From assembly GCA_910579605.1 (NCBI GenBank), contig CAJTUG010000005.1, positions 1 through 64,000 of the forward strand: a stretch of 64,000 bases of DNA, in the 5' to 3' direction. Positions 39,414 to 48,367 of this stretch are shown here, piece by piece. The DNA is from an uncultured Muribaculaceae bacterium. Lineage in GTDB: Bacteria > Bacteroidota > Bacteroidia > Bacteroidales > Muribaculaceae. Position 1 is the first letter of the stretch. The number at the start of each line of letters is the position of its first letter. The notes beneath the pieces were generated by a model. It was not told the DNA's origin, ran no database searches, and saw only the letters and a list, made by a program, of their open reading frames with translations. A program made the translations under genes and the position numbers.

Positions 39414-41135
39414 TCAGAGGGTGAATCGTCCAAGAGATTGGACAGCAGCAGCAAAATCTTCTTTAGGAATAATAGCTTTGTTTCTGATTCTTTGGCGAGT
39501 ATTATAAACCGTCTGTACAGAGCAATGGAGGAAGCGCGATATTTTCACACTGTCGTTGAGACCAAGGCGAACCAACGCATAAATTCGGAGTTCTGTATTT
39601 AGAATCTCACCACGCTTGAGAACAATCTGCTCGTCGGGTTTGAGAAGAGTATTGAAATCTTTAACGAAATCCGGATATATCTGGAGGAATATTCGGTCGA
39701 AATTTGCATATAGTTCTTTCAGTTCCGTGTGGGAAAGTTCCGGATTCTTAGTCATTTCTCTCAATTCCGGAAGTTTTCCGGCCACAATAAGCCTGTTAAC
39801 TTTTTTACGGAATTCGTCGATCTTATTAATGTAATCGGAGCATATTGCAAAAACATCAGCAATATATTTTTCTTTAGAACGGTTAATTCTCGATAGCTCC
39901 TGAGCATCTTCACGTATATCGACATATAATGTAGATAACCTGTCGTTAGCCTCCTTTAGCTGTGCTCTTGTAGCCTGAAGTTCATCTACCCTATCTCTCA
40001 ACGACGCATACAAGCTATCCTGAGCCTTTTTAGCCGACTGCAAACGTTTTAATTGGAAAACAATAAGACAACAAGCAGCCGACAGGAGGACAAGCGCTAC
40101 AATCATCCACAAGAGATAATTCGTTATGGTTCTCTGCTGTTTTTCGGTTTTCTGCTGCAGCTGATCGGAAATAAGATATTGCAACTCGGCCAGACGGCCA
40201 ATCCTCACACGGCTTTTAAATGTATTGGCGCATTTAATGCAAAAAGTGATATAATCGTTAGCCCGAGTCACTTCTCCATGTTCAAAAAGAAATGCAGCCA
40301 ATTCTTCAAGCGATGCGATTTCACGGTTTGCCGAGCGGATATCAGCAATAGCCGATATTATCAAAAATCTGCTCCAATTCAAATCATCACTCGTCAACAT
40401 ATACATTTGCGATAGCATCCAGGCATCCATAGCATCTCGCCTGGTGTTGAAATTTCGCTGTGAAAGAGCCTCTCTCAATTCTGGTATCAACTCTTTTGCC
40501 GTATCCGGCGATCTGAGGCTGTGCCATGCCGCAAACCAAAAATATTTAGACGAAATATCAACTAACGAATCCGGCACCATTTTAACCAGCCGCTGAAGCA
40601 AAGAATCGGTATCGGCCGTATATGGGGCAGTGTCGCTGGAATAGCCCAGAAATTGATCGGAATGAGTCTGGAGGAACAAAGATTTTTCTGAATAATCCAA
40701 ATACAAAGAAAGTTCCAACGACGGAGGCGCAACCGCATCAAGCGACTTTTTAGCCTCACTGAATTGGCCTGTAGCGGCAAAAATATACGATTTCATAATA
40801 TTTGCCTCGTCCACTATAGTAGTATCTCCAGACTGGCGAGCAAGATTTATGCATACATCCGCATATTTTATGGTTGAGTCTGGATTAAGCGAACTGTATG
40901 AGTTATAAATATCTCTTGCCAGCAAAGTTTTACTTTCAAGCGCATTAGCACGATTGAAATCGCGGGTAAGGCCATTGATCACCGATTCTTTCTGTGCCAC
41001 GAATTCATCAAAATGAAGCAACGCGAAATCCAGAGAATCAAGCAATTGTTCTCTCGAAGCGTTAAAAAGATTCGTGCCGGCACTCTGTAGTACCACTGCA
41101 AACAAAAAGGATAAGATAAGTATATATTTTTTCAT
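39414..41135 (-). CDS. DUF6377-like membrane sensor with TPR-like domain and C-terminal HTH
   Basis: 573 residues from ATG 41135; the frame is open to 41213 but that part overlaps the MerR gene. A signal sequence (about 1-18) leads a periplasmic helical-repeat region (about 25-325). A single membrane helix lies at about 337-362, then a cytoplasmic coiled coil (about 365-420) and a C-terminal domain with a LuxR-like helix-turn-helix (LGLNDSVKISRFLHCSVQTVYNTRQ, cited as residues about 524-548). This is the layout of the Bacteroidales DUF6377 family. A membrane-bound transcription regulator is the natural inference; target and signal are unknown. Confidence 0.75.
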   Translation of the reverse strand: MKKYILILSFLFAVVLQSAGTNLFNASREQLLDSLDFALLHFDEFVAQKESVINGLTRDFNRANALESKTLLARDIYNSYSSLNPDSTIKYADVCINLARQSGDTTIVDEANIMKSYIFAATGQFSEAKKSLDAVAPPSLELSLYLDYSEKSLFLQTHSDQFLGYSSDTAPYTADTDSLLQRLVKMVPDSLVDISSKYFWFAAWHSLRSPDTAKELIPELREALSQRNFNTRRDAMDAWMLSQMYMLTSDDLNWSRFLIISAIADIRSANREIASLEELAAFLFEHGEVTRANDYITFCIKCANTFKSRVRIGRLAELQYLISDQLQQKTEKQQRTITNYLLWMIVALVLLSAACCLIVFQLKRLQSAKKAQDSLYASLRDRVDELQATRAQLKEANDRLSTLYVDIREDAQELSRINRSKEKYIADVFAICSDYINKIDEFRKKVNRLIVAGKLPELREMTKNPELSHTELKELYANFDRIFLQIYPDFVKDFNTLLKPDEQIVLKRGEILNTELRIYALVRLGLNDSVKISRFLHCSVQTVYNTRQRIRNKAIIPKEDFAAAVQSLGRFTL

Positions 41136-41193
41136 TGGATAGAATTTTCTTGCGGTTAAAAGAATTCTCAAAGCAAATTTAATACATAGCATA

Positions 41194-41538
41194 CTATTTT
41201 TTTTGTCGGCCATCCAATGCTACAAGAACATCGTTCAGTCTTGACCGTATAGCCTTAAGCTTCTCGATAGTATGCATTCTCCGATCCACATCGTGTTTGT
41301 TTTTCCTGATATAATCTTTTGCTGCTTCAATTTTAAGGCCCTTCTCCTTGAGCAAGAACGATATCAATCGGAGAAGCTCTATATCTTTAGGAGTGTATAA
41401 TCTTATTCCTCCTGGATTTCGCGAAGGCTTAAGTTCGCTAAACTCACGCTCCCAAAAGCGAAGCGTACTCTGATTGACACCAAGCATTTCTGAGACATCG
41501 CGTATACGATAAAATTTTTTAGAGAGTCTGTCGTCCAT
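41194..41538 (-). CDS. MerR-family transcriptional regulator
   Basis: 114 residues. The N-terminal winged-helix domain shows the family pattern YRIRDVSEMLGVNQSTLRFWE and GIRLYTPKDIELLRLI, then a short helical part. There is no metal- or drug-binding C-terminal domain, so this is the small Bacteroidota form. It starts 3 nt after the M23 peptidase gene and is followed by the DUF6377-like gene. It may regulate the local cluster, but no operator is seen. Confidence 0.88.
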   Translation of the reverse strand: MDDRLSKKFYRIRDVSEMLGVNQSTLRFWEREFSELKPSRNPGGIRLYTPKDIELLRLISFLLKEKGLKIEAAKDYIRKNKHDVDRRMHTIEKLKAIRSRLNDVLVALDGRQKK

Positions 41539-41541
41539 ACG

Positions 41542-42513
41542 TCAATCCATAACATGCCCGGCATTTTCGGCCAAGCGAACCAATTCGTCATATTGTTCGG
41601 GCGTGATATCGTAGAAATAATAATTCACCGGATTCTGCGGCTCTCCTCTATGTCTCACCTCGTAGTGAAGATGAGGCCCGGTACTTTTGCCCGTATTACC
41701 TACATAACCTATAAGGTCTCCTCTACAGACGCTCTGCCCTGCTTTGACGTTGAATTTAGATAAGTGAGCATAGCGCGTAGAATAGTTATAGCCATGATCG
41801 ATTTCTATGAGATTCCCATATGCGCTTTTCCACGATGAATTTGTCACAATACCATCGGCCGTTGCGTATACAGGAGTTCCTATCGGAGCAGAAAAATCCA
41901 ATCCTTCATGAAACTTGGTAGTGCCATATATTGGATCACGGCGTACTCCATAGCCCGAAGCCATGGTTCTGAGAAACTTTTCGGGCACCGGTTGTATCGC
42001 AGGAATATGGGCTATACGATCTTTCTGCCTGCCAGCTTCTTTCGCGAGATAATCAAACGAATTTATTTGAGAGAAAAGCATCTGGTCAAGCCTATCGAGT
42101 TTAGAGCCTACTGTGGCCACCAAAGCATTATCGCTCAATGAATCCATACGGTCCAAGTTTCGTTGGCGTTCCAGACCGGCATACCGTCTGGCAGGCGAGA
42201 GCGGCTCGCTCTGCATCATTACACGATAAAAATTATTATCACGCTCTGCAATATCTTCCATCACCGCAAGAGCCTCGTCAGCCTGTCGGTTCATAATTTC
42301 TATCCTTGCCTCAAGGCGCTGGTTTTGTTTGCGCAATTCCCGCTCTCGAGGAAAATCTACAAGATAATACAGGAAAGCGATCAAAACCAACGATCCAAGC
42401 AAACTTATACCCCAATTCCTCAGGGTTATACCAATCCTGTCTTTCCGCGACGGAAAGACCCGTTCATATCTGCCGGTAGATTGGTTGAACCTGTAAAAAA
42501 CCTTTTGTCGCAT
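41542..42513 (-). CDS. M23-family (LytM-type) membrane-anchored peptidase
   Basis: Peptidoglycan endopeptidase or a divisome-type regulator of one. Membrane anchor at about 33-52, a coiled coil (about 55-95), then the LytM domain (about 180-295). Zinc-site residues are intact: H202 and D206 in FHEGLDFSAP, and H281/H283 in GPHLHYEV, so it should be active. 323 residues. First gene of a three-gene set with the MerR and DUF6377-like genes, divergent from alaS. Confidence 0.92.
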   Translation of the reverse strand: MRQKVFYRFNQSTGRYERVFPSRKDRIGITLRNWGISLLGSLVLIAFLYYLVDFPRERELRKQNQRLEARIEIMNRQADEALAVMEDIAERDNNFYRVMMQSEPLSPARRYAGLERQRNLDRMDSLSDNALVATVGSKLDRLDQMLFSQINSFDYLAKEAGRQKDRIAHIPAIQPVPEKFLRTMASGYGVRRDPIYGTTKFHEGLDFSAPIGTPVYATADGIVTNSSWKSAYGNLIEIDHGYNYSTRYAHLSKFNVKAGQSVCRGDLIGYVGNTGKSTGPHLHYEVRHRGEPQNPVNYYFYDITPEQYDELVRLAENAGHVMD

Positions 42514-42514
42514 A

Positions 42515-42546
42515 TTTGCAAAAGTGAGTTTTTTGGAGTAATTTTG
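42515..42546 (+). promoter_or_regulatory. alaS promoter
   Basis: TTTG (42515-42518), 20-nt spacer, TAATTTTG (42539-42546): a full match to the Bacteroidota consensus. The start site is near 42553, with a leader of about 65 nt containing a GCGCT/AGCGC hairpin at 42546-42560. Confidence 0.75.
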
Positions 42547-42559
42547 CGCTCGATTAGCG

Positions 42560-42591
42560 CAAAGTTAGCAAAAATTGCTCATAGCGTCAAA
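42560..42591 (-). promoter_or_regulatory. M23 peptidase operon promoter
   Basis: On the minus strand TTTG (42588-42591), 20-nt spacer, TAACTTTG (42560-42567): a full consensus match facing away from alaS. The two promoters lie back to back within 77 bp. Confidence 0.75.
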
Positions 42592-42617
42592 TATGATTAT
42601 TAAAATATCTTCCAAAT

Positions 42618-45242
42618 ATGCTCACGGCTAAAGAAATCCGACAATCATTTAAAGATTTTTTCGAAGGTAAAGGTCACCACATAGTGCCTTCTGCTCCTAT
42701 GGTTATCAAAGACGATCCCACACTGATGTTTACCAACGCGGGAATGAATCAGTTTAAAGACATTATCCTTGGAAACATAGCGCCGAAATACCGTCGAGTT
42801 GCAGATTCGCAAAAATGCTTGCGTGTCAGCGGCAAACACAATGACCTTGAGGAAGTAGGTCTCGACACCTACCACCACACCATGTTCGAAATGCTCGGAA
42901 ACTGGAGTTTCGGAGATTATTTCAAAAAAGAAGCCATAGACATGGCTTGGGAATATCTTGTAGACGTTCTCCACCTAAACCCCGAGCGCCTTTATGCCAC
43001 CGTTTTCGAAGGGTCGCCAGCCGAAGGTCTCGCCCGCGACGACGAAGCAGCTTCTATTTGGGAAAAACATCTCCCGGCAAATCATATAATCAACGGGAAT
43101 AAACACGATAATTTCTGGGAAATGGGAGATACCGGCCCATGCGGTCCATGCTCCGAAATACACATAGACCTCCGCAGCGACGAAGAACGGGCAGAAATCG
43201 ACGGTGCAACACTCGTAAACAAAGACAACCCTCAGGTTATTGAGATATGGAACCTCGTTTTCATGCAATATAACCGCAAAGCCGACGGGTCTCTGGAACC
43301 GCTACCGGCAAAAGTTATAGACACCGGTATGGGATTTGAACGCCTTTGCATGGCACTCCAAGGAAAAACGTCAAACTACGACACCGATGTCTTCACTCCT
43401 CTAATCAACAAAATATCGTCGCTCTCAGGTAAAGAGTATGGCAAAGACCACCATGTAGACGTTGCTATGCGCGTAATTGCCGACCATGTCCGCACCATAG
43501 CTTTCTCTATTGCCGACAGCCAATTGCCATCTAACGCAAAAGCGGGCTACGTTATACGCCGTATATTGCGCCGTGCCGTCAGGTATGCATATACTTTCTT
43601 GGGTCAAAAGAAAGCCTTCATGTATCGCCTGGTAGACACCCTCATAGAAAGCATGGGAGATGCTTACCCTGAAATTGTTGCTCAGCGCGAATTGATAATG
43701 AAAGTTATCAAAGAAGAAGAAGACGCGTTCCTCCGCACTCTTGAAAACGGCATAAAATTGCTTGACGATGCAGTGAAAGCAGCAAAAGACAAAGGCCTTA
43801 CAGAAATTTCAGGCAAGCAAGCATTCACCCTCTACGACACCTACGGTTTCCCCTTAGACCTCACATTACTTATCCTCAAAGACTACGGCATGACCGCAGA
43901 TCTCGCAGGTTTTGAAAAAGAAATGGCAGAACAGAAAAACCGTGCTCGCGCTGCGGCATCTGTAGAAGCTTCCGATTGGGTTACCGTAAACGAAGGAGAA
44001 CAAGAATTCGTAGGCTATGACCAAACTGAAACCGATGCAAAAATCCTTCGCTACCGCCACGTAAAACAGAAAAACCGCGATTACTACCAGATTATCTTAG
44101 ACCGTACACCTTTCTATGCCGAAATGGGTGGACAAGTTGGAGACCGCGGAACTCTTATAGACACACAAAGCGGCCAACGCATTGAGATTTTTGATACAAA
44201 AAGGGAAAACGGTATAGGCGTACATCTCGTTAAAGAACTCCCTGCAAACCCCTCTGCATCGTTCAAAGCAGAAATAGACACAGAAAACCGTCAAGCAATA
44301 GCTCGCAACCACACTGCCACCCATCTTCTTCATCACGCTCTCCGCGAAGTATTAGGCACCCACGTAGAGCAAAAAGGATCATTCGTATCTCCAGATGTGC
44401 TGCGATTTGATTTCTCGCATTTCCAGAAAGTCAGCCCGGAAGAATTAGCCAAAGTTGAACGCCTGGCAAATGCTGCTGTTCGCAAAGCAATTGCCCGCGA
44501 CGAACACCGCAACGTCCCCATTGCCGAAGCTCGCCAAATGGGCGCCATGGCATTATTCGGTGAGAAATATGGCGATGAAGTACGTGTTATCCGCTACGGC
44601 GACTCCGTAGAACTCTGTGGCGGCACTCATGTTGAAAATACCGGCAATATCGGAATGATAAAAATTATATCCGAATCAAGTATAGCCGCAGGTATACGTC
44701 GTATCGAAGCTATCACTGGGCCGGCGGTAGAAGACGCCATTGCAGAACTCGGCAATACCCTCAAAACTATTTCGGCCATGTTCAACAACGTTCCCGACGT
44801 CGTTTCGGCTCTCCGCCGCGCCCTTGACGAGAATACAGACCTCCGTCATCAAGCCGAAGAATATTTCAACGAACGCGTCAACAACCTTGCAACCCAGCTG
44901 TTAGATAAAGCAAGCACAACAGCCAACGGAATAAAACTCGTTGTTCTCAAAGGTATCCGTTTGCCGGAAATCCCAAAAGCCTTGGTTTCGGCATTGCGCG
45001 GCATGAGCCCCAAAGCCACAGCCTTTGTTGCAGCAACAAAAGACCCCTCAGGCAAGCCATTGCTCACTGTCGCTTTCACCGAAGACCTCACCCCAACCCT
45101 CAATGCCGGACAAATAGTAAGAACTGCCGCCAAAGAGATTAAAGGCGGTGGCGGTGGGCAACCAGGTTTTGCGCAAGCCGGTGGCAAAGATGCCGAAGGT
45201 CTTGAAAAGGCTTTCAACGTAATGATCGACGCAATTAAATAA
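42618..45242 (+). CDS. alaS: alanyl-tRNA synthetase
   Basis: Charges tRNA-Ala and clears mischarged Ser/Gly. The class II catalytic core is at about 1-440 (motifs [43 protein letters not shown]), the editing domain holds the zinc motif [11 protein letters not shown] and [13 protein letters not shown], and the C-terminal C-Ala domain ends [16 protein letters not shown]. 874 residues, full length. Single-gene unit with its own promoter and hairpin. Confidence 0.99.
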   Translation: MLTAKEIRQSFKDFFEGKGHHIVPSAPMVIKDDPTLMFTNAGMNQFKDIILGNIAPKYRRVADSQKCLRVSGKHNDLEEVGLDTYHHTMFEMLGNWSFGDYFKKEAIDMAWEYLVDVLHLNPERLYATVFEGSPAEGLARDDEAASIWEKHLPANHIINGNKHDNFWEMGDTGPCGPCSEIHIDLRSDEERAEIDGATLVNKDNPQVIEIWNLVFMQYNRKADGSLEPLPAKVIDTGMGFERLCMALQGKTSNYDTDVFTPLINKISSLSGKEYGKDHHVDVAMRVIADHVRTIAFSIADSQLPSNAKAGYVIRRILRRAVRYAYTFLGQKKAFMYRLVDTLIESMGDAYPEIVAQRELIMKVIKEEEDAFLRTLENGIKLLDDAVKAAKDKGLTEISGKQAFTLYDTYGFPLDLTLLILKDYGMTADLAGFEKEMAEQKNRARAAASVEASDWVTVNEGEQEFVGYDQTETDAKILRYRHVKQKNRDYYQIILDRTPFYAEMGGQVGDRGTLIDTQSGQRIEIFDTKRENGIGVHLVKELPANPSASFKAEIDTENRQAIARNHTATHLLHHALREVLGTHVEQKGSFVSPDVLRFDFSHFQKVSPEELAKVERLANAAVRKAIARDEHRNVPIAEARQMGAMALFGEKYGDEVRVIRYGDSVELCGGTHVENTGNIGMIKIISESSIAAGIRRIEAITGPAVEDAIAELGNTLKTISAMFNNVPDVVSALRRALDENTDLRHQAEEYFNERVNNLATQLLDKASTTANGIKLVVLKGIRLPEIPKALVSALRGMSPKATAFVAATKDPSGKPLLTVAFTEDLTPTLNAGQIVRTAAKEIKGGGGGQPGFAQAGGKDAEGLEKAFNVMIDAIK

Positions 45243-45265
45243 AAATCTATCTTTTAACACTTACG

Positions 45266-45306
45266 ACAACAACGCCTCGGGATTTATCGTCCCGAGGCGT
45301 TGTTGT
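45266..45306 (+). terminator. hairpin after alaS
   Basis: A 17-bp perfect stem (45266-45282 with 45290-45306) and 7-nt loop lie 24 bp after the alaS stop. There is no strong T run, but the stem is GC-rich and long. Confidence 0.7.
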
Positions 45307-45363
45307 TGGAAATACGTGTAGAACTTTCAGATTATACCGTAATATAGAACATTTTCTATCCAA

Positions 45364-46566
45364 TCATTTCAAAAAAAGACATGCATCGCCATAACTGAGA
45401 AAACGATAATCACTTTCTAATGCATGACGATAAATTTCTTGCCAGCCACCGCCTAAAAAGGCCGAAACAAGCAACAAAAGCGTAGATTGCGGTTGGTGGA
45501 AATTTGTTACCATTCCCGAAACGATCCGATATACATAACCCGGCGCTATTATTATGCGTGTCCTGGCTATGAGAACATCGGAATCGATGCTATCAAGATA
45601 GTCTTCTATGGCACATAACGACTTAAAAGCCTCAATCTCTGTCAACTCACTATCATAAGGCACCCACTGAGGCACCTCTCCATCCCATCTCCCTGATAAA
45701 ATGAGCTTGCCTATGTGGTATAGGCTTTCAAGAGTTCTAACTGTGGTTGTACCGACAGCCACAATATGCTTTCCTTCCTGGATAGCGCACCGAAGACTGG
45801 CAATTGTCGCTTTAGGAACAGTTATGAACTCGCTATGCATATCGTGCTCGCCTATAGTCTCCGATTTAACCGGGCGAAAAGTGCCGGCTCCAACATGAAG
45901 CGTAACCTCATAGCGTGGTATCCCAGCCTTGGAAATTGCATCAAGAACCTCCGGCGTAAAATGCAGTCCGGCTGTAGGAGCTGCAACAGAGCCTTCTATA
46001 TGACTATAGACAGTCTGATAATCTCGGGAATCCGACGGTTCCGATTCACGGCAAAGATATGGCGGTATAGGTATTTGTCCCAACTTGGAAATAATGTCAG
46101 AAAAAGTGTAATCTTCGTTGTCCCACGCAAAAATCACTTTATTTGCATCATCTTGGTACCTTCGGGCCGTCAAGACACAATCGTCGCCAACTTTAGCCTC
46201 CAAAGCCCCATCTTTCCAACGCTTGGAATTACCAACCAGCACATTCCACACACACTCTCTTCTCGATGCAAATGCGCGTTCATAGTCTGCAGGGAAAGCC
46301 GGTTCAAGGCAGAAAATCTCAATTTTCGCTCCCGTAGATTTTTCAAAATGCAAACGCGCATTAATAACTCTTGTGTTATTATAAACCAGCACAGAGTCTT
46401 CAGGAAGCAACGACGGCAAAGAAGAAAAAATCTCATCTCTTATTCTGCCTTGAGAATCTCTAAAAAGCAATTTGCATGCATCGCGCTGAGCAAGCGGGTG
46501 TTTTGCTATCCTTTCAGCCGGAAGTGGATAGTTATATTCTTCAATTCTTATATCTCGAGGATTCAT
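45364..46566 (-). CDS. queA: S-adenosylmethionine:tRNA ribosyltransferase-isomerase
   Basis: Adds the epoxy-cyclopentanediol group in queuosine synthesis on tRNA. Motifs: YNYPLPAERIAKHPL at the N-terminus, VYNNTRVINARL, SVAAPTAGLHFTPEVL, VTLHVGAGTFRPV and NFHQPQSTLLLLVSAF. 400 residues from ATG 46566. A TTG at 46575 is less likely because the predicted transcript start lies near 46578. The insert around residues 90-130 fits the long Bacteroidota form. Stands alone. Confidence 0.96.
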   Translation of the reverse strand: MNPRDIRIEEYNYPLPAERIAKHPLAQRDACKLLFRDSQGRIRDEIFSSLPSLLPEDSVLVYNNTRVINARLHFEKSTGAKIEIFCLEPAFPADYERAFASRRECVWNVLVGNSKRWKDGALEAKVGDDCVLTARRYQDDANKVIFAWDNEDYTFSDIISKLGQIPIPPYLCRESEPSDSRDYQTVYSHIEGSVAAPTAGLHFTPEVLDAISKAGIPRYEVTLHVGAGTFRPVKSETIGEHDMHSEFITVPKATIASLRCAIQEGKHIVAVGTTTVRTLESLYHIGKLILSGRWDGEVPQWVPYDSELTEIEAFKSLCAIEDYLDSIDSDVLIARTRIIIAPGYVYRIVSGMVTNFHQPQSTLLLLVSAFLGGGWQEIYRHALESDYRFLSYGDACLFLK

Positions 46567-46584
46567 TATTCTCAAATTTTAATG

Positions 46585-46592
46585 CAAAGGTA
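46585..46592 (-). promoter_or_regulatory. queA -7 box
   Basis: TACCTTTG on the minus strand, just downstream of the T run of the previous gene's terminator. Start site near 46578. Confidence 0.5.
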
Positions 46593-46599
46593 CAAAAAA

Positions 46600-46633
46600 A
46601 CGCCGGCAATTGCTAATCTGCAATTGCCGGCGT
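46600..46633 (-). terminator. terminator of the FadL-like gene
   Basis: A perfect 14-bp stem (46600-46613 with 46620-46633) is followed on the minus strand by seven Ts. It lies 20 bp after the stop at 46653. Confidence 0.92.
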
Positions 46634-46652
46634 TTAATATCATATCGGTTTT

Positions 46653-48263
46653 TCAGAAGCGGAAACCGGTAGAGAGAACTATATTGTTATGCTTTGTAGA
46701 AATTTCAGCAGTAGGTGTCGGACCTTCATAACCGGCAAAATTGGATGTGTAAGCACTGAATTTGCTGTTTCGAGTGGTATGCTGGTAAGCAAGGTCAATA
46801 TACCATGCCTGATAACGGTAACCTATACCTACACAAATATTGTTTACCGATTTATTGAAAGAATAACTCGGATCGGTACCTGCGGTAGATATCGCCATGC
46901 GTCCATCAAGAGCCGCTTCGCGTGTTGTTTCCGACTGATAGTTGTATCCCAACCGCGCGCTGAAACTCGGAGTGATTCTATATTCCAAACCCACTCGGAA
47001 TATATTAGCTGCCTTAAAATAATCTTTTATACATGCGTTCATCGCATCGTCTTTCACATATGAGCTTCCCCAATTGCTATAGTCCTCATATTTCATAGAC
47101 ATATCGTTGTAGGCAACCCGTTCGTAATCTGCACTGATAATAGCCGAACTGCCGATAACAGCCGAAGCCCCGACCATAAAACGCCAAGGAGTGTTCAATC
47201 TCCAGTTATAGTCATAATCATCGGTATATTCGCGGCCACTATTAGTATTACGGGATGTATACGGAGTATAGTTATATTGGGTAACCTCTCCATATCCGAC
47301 ATTGTTGAGATGCATCCATGTAGGAGTGTGGACAGCAACACCTATACGTAGGAAATCAAGCGGACGGACAATGACACCAAACTTAAGATTCGCGCCCGTA
47401 CCACTCATACTCTTGTAGTTATACAGGTTAAAACCGGCGTTCCCTGATGTAAGACCATCTGTAGCCTTATCATATACCAACGCGTTTTCCATACTTTCGC
47501 TATAGTTAATCTCACGTTGATAATTCATATCTACAATGCCAACACCCAACCCCCAATAAACAAGATCGGATACATTACCGCCGAAATCAATATTATACTC
47601 ATCGGTATATCCCCATTCGTGAACCTCGTATAGAGCGTCTCCCATGGTGCCGTTTTGGAACAAACCTGCATATGAATCGTTAGAGCCGTCATTATTTATC
47701 ATCAGCGAATTATATGCCAACACAGAAAGCCAATCTTCTGAACTGTCTATATAAGGATTATAGTCTTCGCCAAAAAGTAAATTTTTGGAATCTATGCCCT
47801 GTGTAAACGATGCTACATAATTGGATAGAGAAGTCCCTGTCGACGCATTATAACCTTTGAAACGGCGATCAAAAGAATTAATCCTGCTGTAGCCAACGCC
47901 CCAATTGAAATTGCGTAGAGTCCCGCTAAGTTTGGCAACACCCACATACCCGAAATTGTCAAAAAAAGCTTTAGTATTATTTACCGAAATTTTATCTGAC
48001 TCCGTAGTGGTTTCGTTACTCCTTATGCTTATATCAAACCCCAAACCAATATCGCTATGGCGGTAAATACCTATACCGGCAGGGTTTTGTGTCAAAGTCG
48101 ACAAATCGCCGCCAAGCGACGTGAAAGCACCACCCATAGACACGAATCGGGCGGTACCCCTAAGTTCTGTTGGTGTGAGCGTATATGCATCCATTGCGCT
48201 TTGCGCCAAGGTGCTGAATGATATGGCTGCCATTGCGGCAATGCCGACGATTGTTCTGCGCAT
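46653..48263 (-). CDS. FadL/OmpP1-like outer-membrane beta-barrel protein
   Basis: Signal peptide about 1-20 from ATG 48263 (MRRTIVGIAAMAAISF, then ALAQ-type cleavage); the open frame continues to 48326. The mature N-terminus has the family signature RGTARFVSMGGAFTSLGGDLSTLTQNPAGIGIYR, cited as about 36-69, as in the hatch region of FadL-type transporters. The rest is alternating beta strands ending in the aromatic VLSTGFRF. 536 residues. It probably takes up hydrophobic compounds; the substrate is unknown. Confidence 0.85.
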   Translation of the reverse strand: MRRTIVGIAAMAAISFSTLAQSAMDAYTLTPTELRGTARFVSMGGAFTSLGGDLSTLTQNPAGIGIYRHSDIGLGFDISIRSNETTTESDKISVNNTKAFFDNFGYVGVAKLSGTLRNFNWGVGYSRINSFDRRFKGYNASTGTSLSNYVASFTQGIDSKNLLFGEDYNPYIDSSEDWLSVLAYNSLMINNDGSNDSYAGLFQNGTMGDALYEVHEWGYTDEYNIDFGGNVSDLVYWGLGVGIVDMNYQREINYSESMENALVYDKATDGLTSGNAGFNLYNYKSMSGTGANLKFGVIVRPLDFLRIGVAVHTPTWMHLNNVGYGEVTQYNYTPYTSRNTNSGREYTDDYDYNWRLNTPWRFMVGASAVIGSSAIISADYERVAYNDMSMKYEDYSNWGSSYVKDDAMNACIKDYFKAANIFRVGLEYRITPSFSARLGYNYQSETTREAALDGRMAISTAGTDPSYSFNKSVNNICVGIGYRYQAWYIDLAYQHTTRNSKFSAYTSNFAGYEGPTPTAEISTKHNNIVLSTGFRF

Positions 48264-48300
48264 GTTGAAACGTTTTTTATGTTGAAATATTTTTTCAAAT

Positions 48301-48337
48301 AATCTTTTAAGACAGCTATACACCATCTTAAAAGATT
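48301..48337 (-). terminator. AT-rich hairpin between the low-complexity and FadL-like genes
   Basis: AATCTTTTAAGA (48301-48312) and its exact complement (48326-48337) with a 13-nt spacer. It may end the upstream gene or act on the FadL-like transcript. T-richness after the stem is partial. Confidence 0.5.
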
Positions 48338-48367
48338 AACATAAATACATGATTATTAGTTCAAATA

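Noticed and set aside
39263..39454. 63-codon minus-strand open frame after the DUF6377-like gene
   Set aside because: Overlaps the real gene in another frame and matches nothing I know. A gene remnant cannot be excluded, but there is no positive evidence.
45766..46731. 321-codon open frame on the plus strand
   Set aside because: Antisense to queA and runs through the queA promoter and a terminator; the peptide is basic and shows no family motif.
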